A stretch of DNA of 64,000 nucleotides from Halopseudomonas sabulinigri (GTDB taxonomy: Bacteria; Pseudomonadota; Gammaproteobacteria; Pseudomonadales; Pseudomonadaceae): positions 3,966,104-4,030,103 of the forward strand of contig NZ_LT629763.1 of the NCBI RefSeq assembly GCF_900105255.1. Direction: 5' to 3'. Each line of letters starts with the position of its first letter. Within the stretch, counting starts at the first letter, position 1. Below are positions 63,160 through 64,000 of the stretch, in pieces. A program made the translations under genes and the position numbers. A model generated the notes under the pieces. The model searched no databases. It was not told the origin of the DNA and saw only the letters and a program-made list of their open reading frames with translations.

Positions 63160-64000
63160 ATGGCTTTCAATATCGGTTTGAGTGGTATCCGGGCGGCAGC
63201 ATCCGATCTGAATATCACCGGTAACAATATCGCCAACGCCGGCACCGTGGGCTTCAAAAGCTCACGTGCCGAGTTTGCCGACGTCTATGCGGCATCGGTT
63301 CTGGGCTCCGGCAGCAACGCGCAGGGCAGTGGTGTAGCGCTGGCCGATTCGGCGCAGCTGTTTACCCAGGGCAATATCAGCTTTACGGAAAACAGTCTGG
63401 ACCTGGCGATCAACGGCAACGGCTTCTTCGTCACCAGCAAGGATGGCGCTATCAGCTACACCCGCGCCGGTTACTTCGGTACCGACAGTGCGGGCAACAT
63501 CGTCAACAACGCCGGTGAGCGCCTGCAGGGCTTTGGTGTGAACTCGGTGTCGGGCCTGATCAATCAGGGTATTCAGACTGACCTGCGAGTGGATACCCGC
63601 TCGGCTGATCCGAATGCTACCAGCGCCATTACCTCCACGCTGAACCTGAATTCAACCCAGACCCGGCCGACGCTGTTCACCCAGCAATACGACGCCGCCT
63701 ACGCTACCTCGATTGCCGGTGCGGCTGATCCGGCCAACCCGACTGCGGCGGAGATCGCTACCGCACAGGCGGCGGGTCTGGCTGCAGGGCGCTCTACCTT
63801 TGACCCGACCAACTCGGCTTCTTATAACAGCTCTACCTCGGTCAATGTTTACGACAGCCTGGGTAACTCCCACGTCTTGACCAAGTACTTCGTCAAGAAT
63901 GACGCCAACAGTTGGGACATGTATGTACTGATTGATGGGCGTGACGTGCAGAGCGGTGTGGAAGCATCCGACCCGGCCTTTGATCCCACCACCACCACGC
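63160..64000 (+). CDS. flgE: Flagellar hook protein FlgE, N-terminal part, cut by window edge
   Basis: The first 280 residues of the hook protein, running off the right edge. The N-terminal rod-hook signature is [20 protein letters not shown] and [20 protein letters not shown]. The flagellar basal-body segment [13 protein letters not shown] and the first hook domain ([21 protein letters not shown]) follow. AAGGAG lies 8 nt before ATG 63160. Confidence 0.95.
   Translation, partial: MAFNIGLSGIRAAASDLNITGNNIANAGTVGFKSSRAEFADVYAASVLGSGSNAQGSGVALADSAQLFTQGNISFTENSLDLAINGNGFFVTSKDGAISYTRAGYFGTDSAGNIVNNAGERLQGFGVNSVSGLINQGIQTDLRVDTRSADPNATSAITSTLNLNSTQTRPTLFTQQYDAAYATSIAGAADPANPTAAEIATAQAAGLAAGRSTFDPTNSASYNSSTSVNVYDSLGNSHVLTKYFVKNDANSWDMYVLIDGRDVQSGVEASDPAFDPTTTT

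Noticed and set aside
1..64000. CRISPR arrays, rRNA, tRNA genes, intact insertion sequences
   Set aside because: No regularly spaced repeats, no cloverleaf-like segments in intergenic regions and no transposase-like frame were recognised.

Overview
The window reads as chromosomal DNA of a Pseudomonas-type gammaproteobacterium. It is GC-rich, and its gene order closely follows known Pseudomonas neighbourhoods: exaA/exaB-erbR-pqq-ercA/ercS, nosP-nahK, the PA4129-PA4134-type cluster, fpvGHJKCDEF and flgAMN/cheVR/flgBCDE. The species cannot be fixed from the sequence alone. A marine or environmental Pseudomonadaceae (Halopseudomonas or relative) would fit. Family and synteny statements come from knowledge of these families; no database search was run.

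Region 1 (1-14.5 kb) is the oxidative half of a PQQ-dependent alcohol/aldehyde system. It has a divergent exaA-type quinoprotein dehydrogenase (cut by the left edge), its cytochrome c550, a PedG-like periplasmic binding protein, a Zur-box-preceded TonB receptor with a His/Asp-rich loop, and a second quinoprotein dehydrogenase. The second enzyme carries the extra Asp that marks lanthanide-dependent (PedH/XoxF-like) enzymes. The PQQ protease gene pqqF, a porin, and the NO-sensing pair nosP-nahK follow.

Region 2 (14.6-24.1 kb) holds lrgAB, then a counterpart of the P. aeruginosa PA4129-PA4134 cluster: a DUF934 protein, a sulfite-reductase-like hemoprotein, CcoG, a MocR/GntR regulator (MpaR-like), an orphan cbb3 subunit CcoN and a small membrane protein. 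A UbiH-family hydroxylase gene sits inside it.

Region 3 (24.1-46.3 kb) returns to alcohol metabolism. It has the ErbR/AgmR regulator, the PQQ-associated ABC system (binding protein, beta-propeller, ATPase, permease), a PedS2/PedR2-like two-component pair with a small secreted protein, the aldehyde dehydrogenase ExaC, pqqABCDE plus a prolyl-oligopeptidase-family peptidase, a NosR-like flavo-iron-sulfur membrane protein with a cupin, and ercA-ercS. Between exaC and pqqA lies a 2.5-kb insert with palindromic repeats and three unrecognised small membrane-protein genes of visibly different base composition.

Region 4 (46.6-55.2 kb) has a cysteine hydrolase, the complete fpvGHJKCDEF operon for taking iron from ferri-siderophore in the periplasm (with a Fur-box-like palindrome upstream), and a divergent acyl-CoA-dehydrogenase-like/small-protein pair. 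Region 5 (55.4-64 kb) has an MFS transporter followed by flagellar and chemotaxis genes (ycgR, flgN, flgM, flgA, cheV, cheR, flgBCDE), with recognisable sigma-28 and sigma-54 promoters. flgE runs off the right edge.

The most interesting items are the lanthanide-switch arrangement beside a Zur-type metal receptor, a promoter motif recurring at several alcohol-system genes, the uncharacterised three-gene insert, and the orphan NosR-like protein in an alcohol-oxidation locus. No rRNA, tRNA, CRISPR array or intact insertion sequence was seen.
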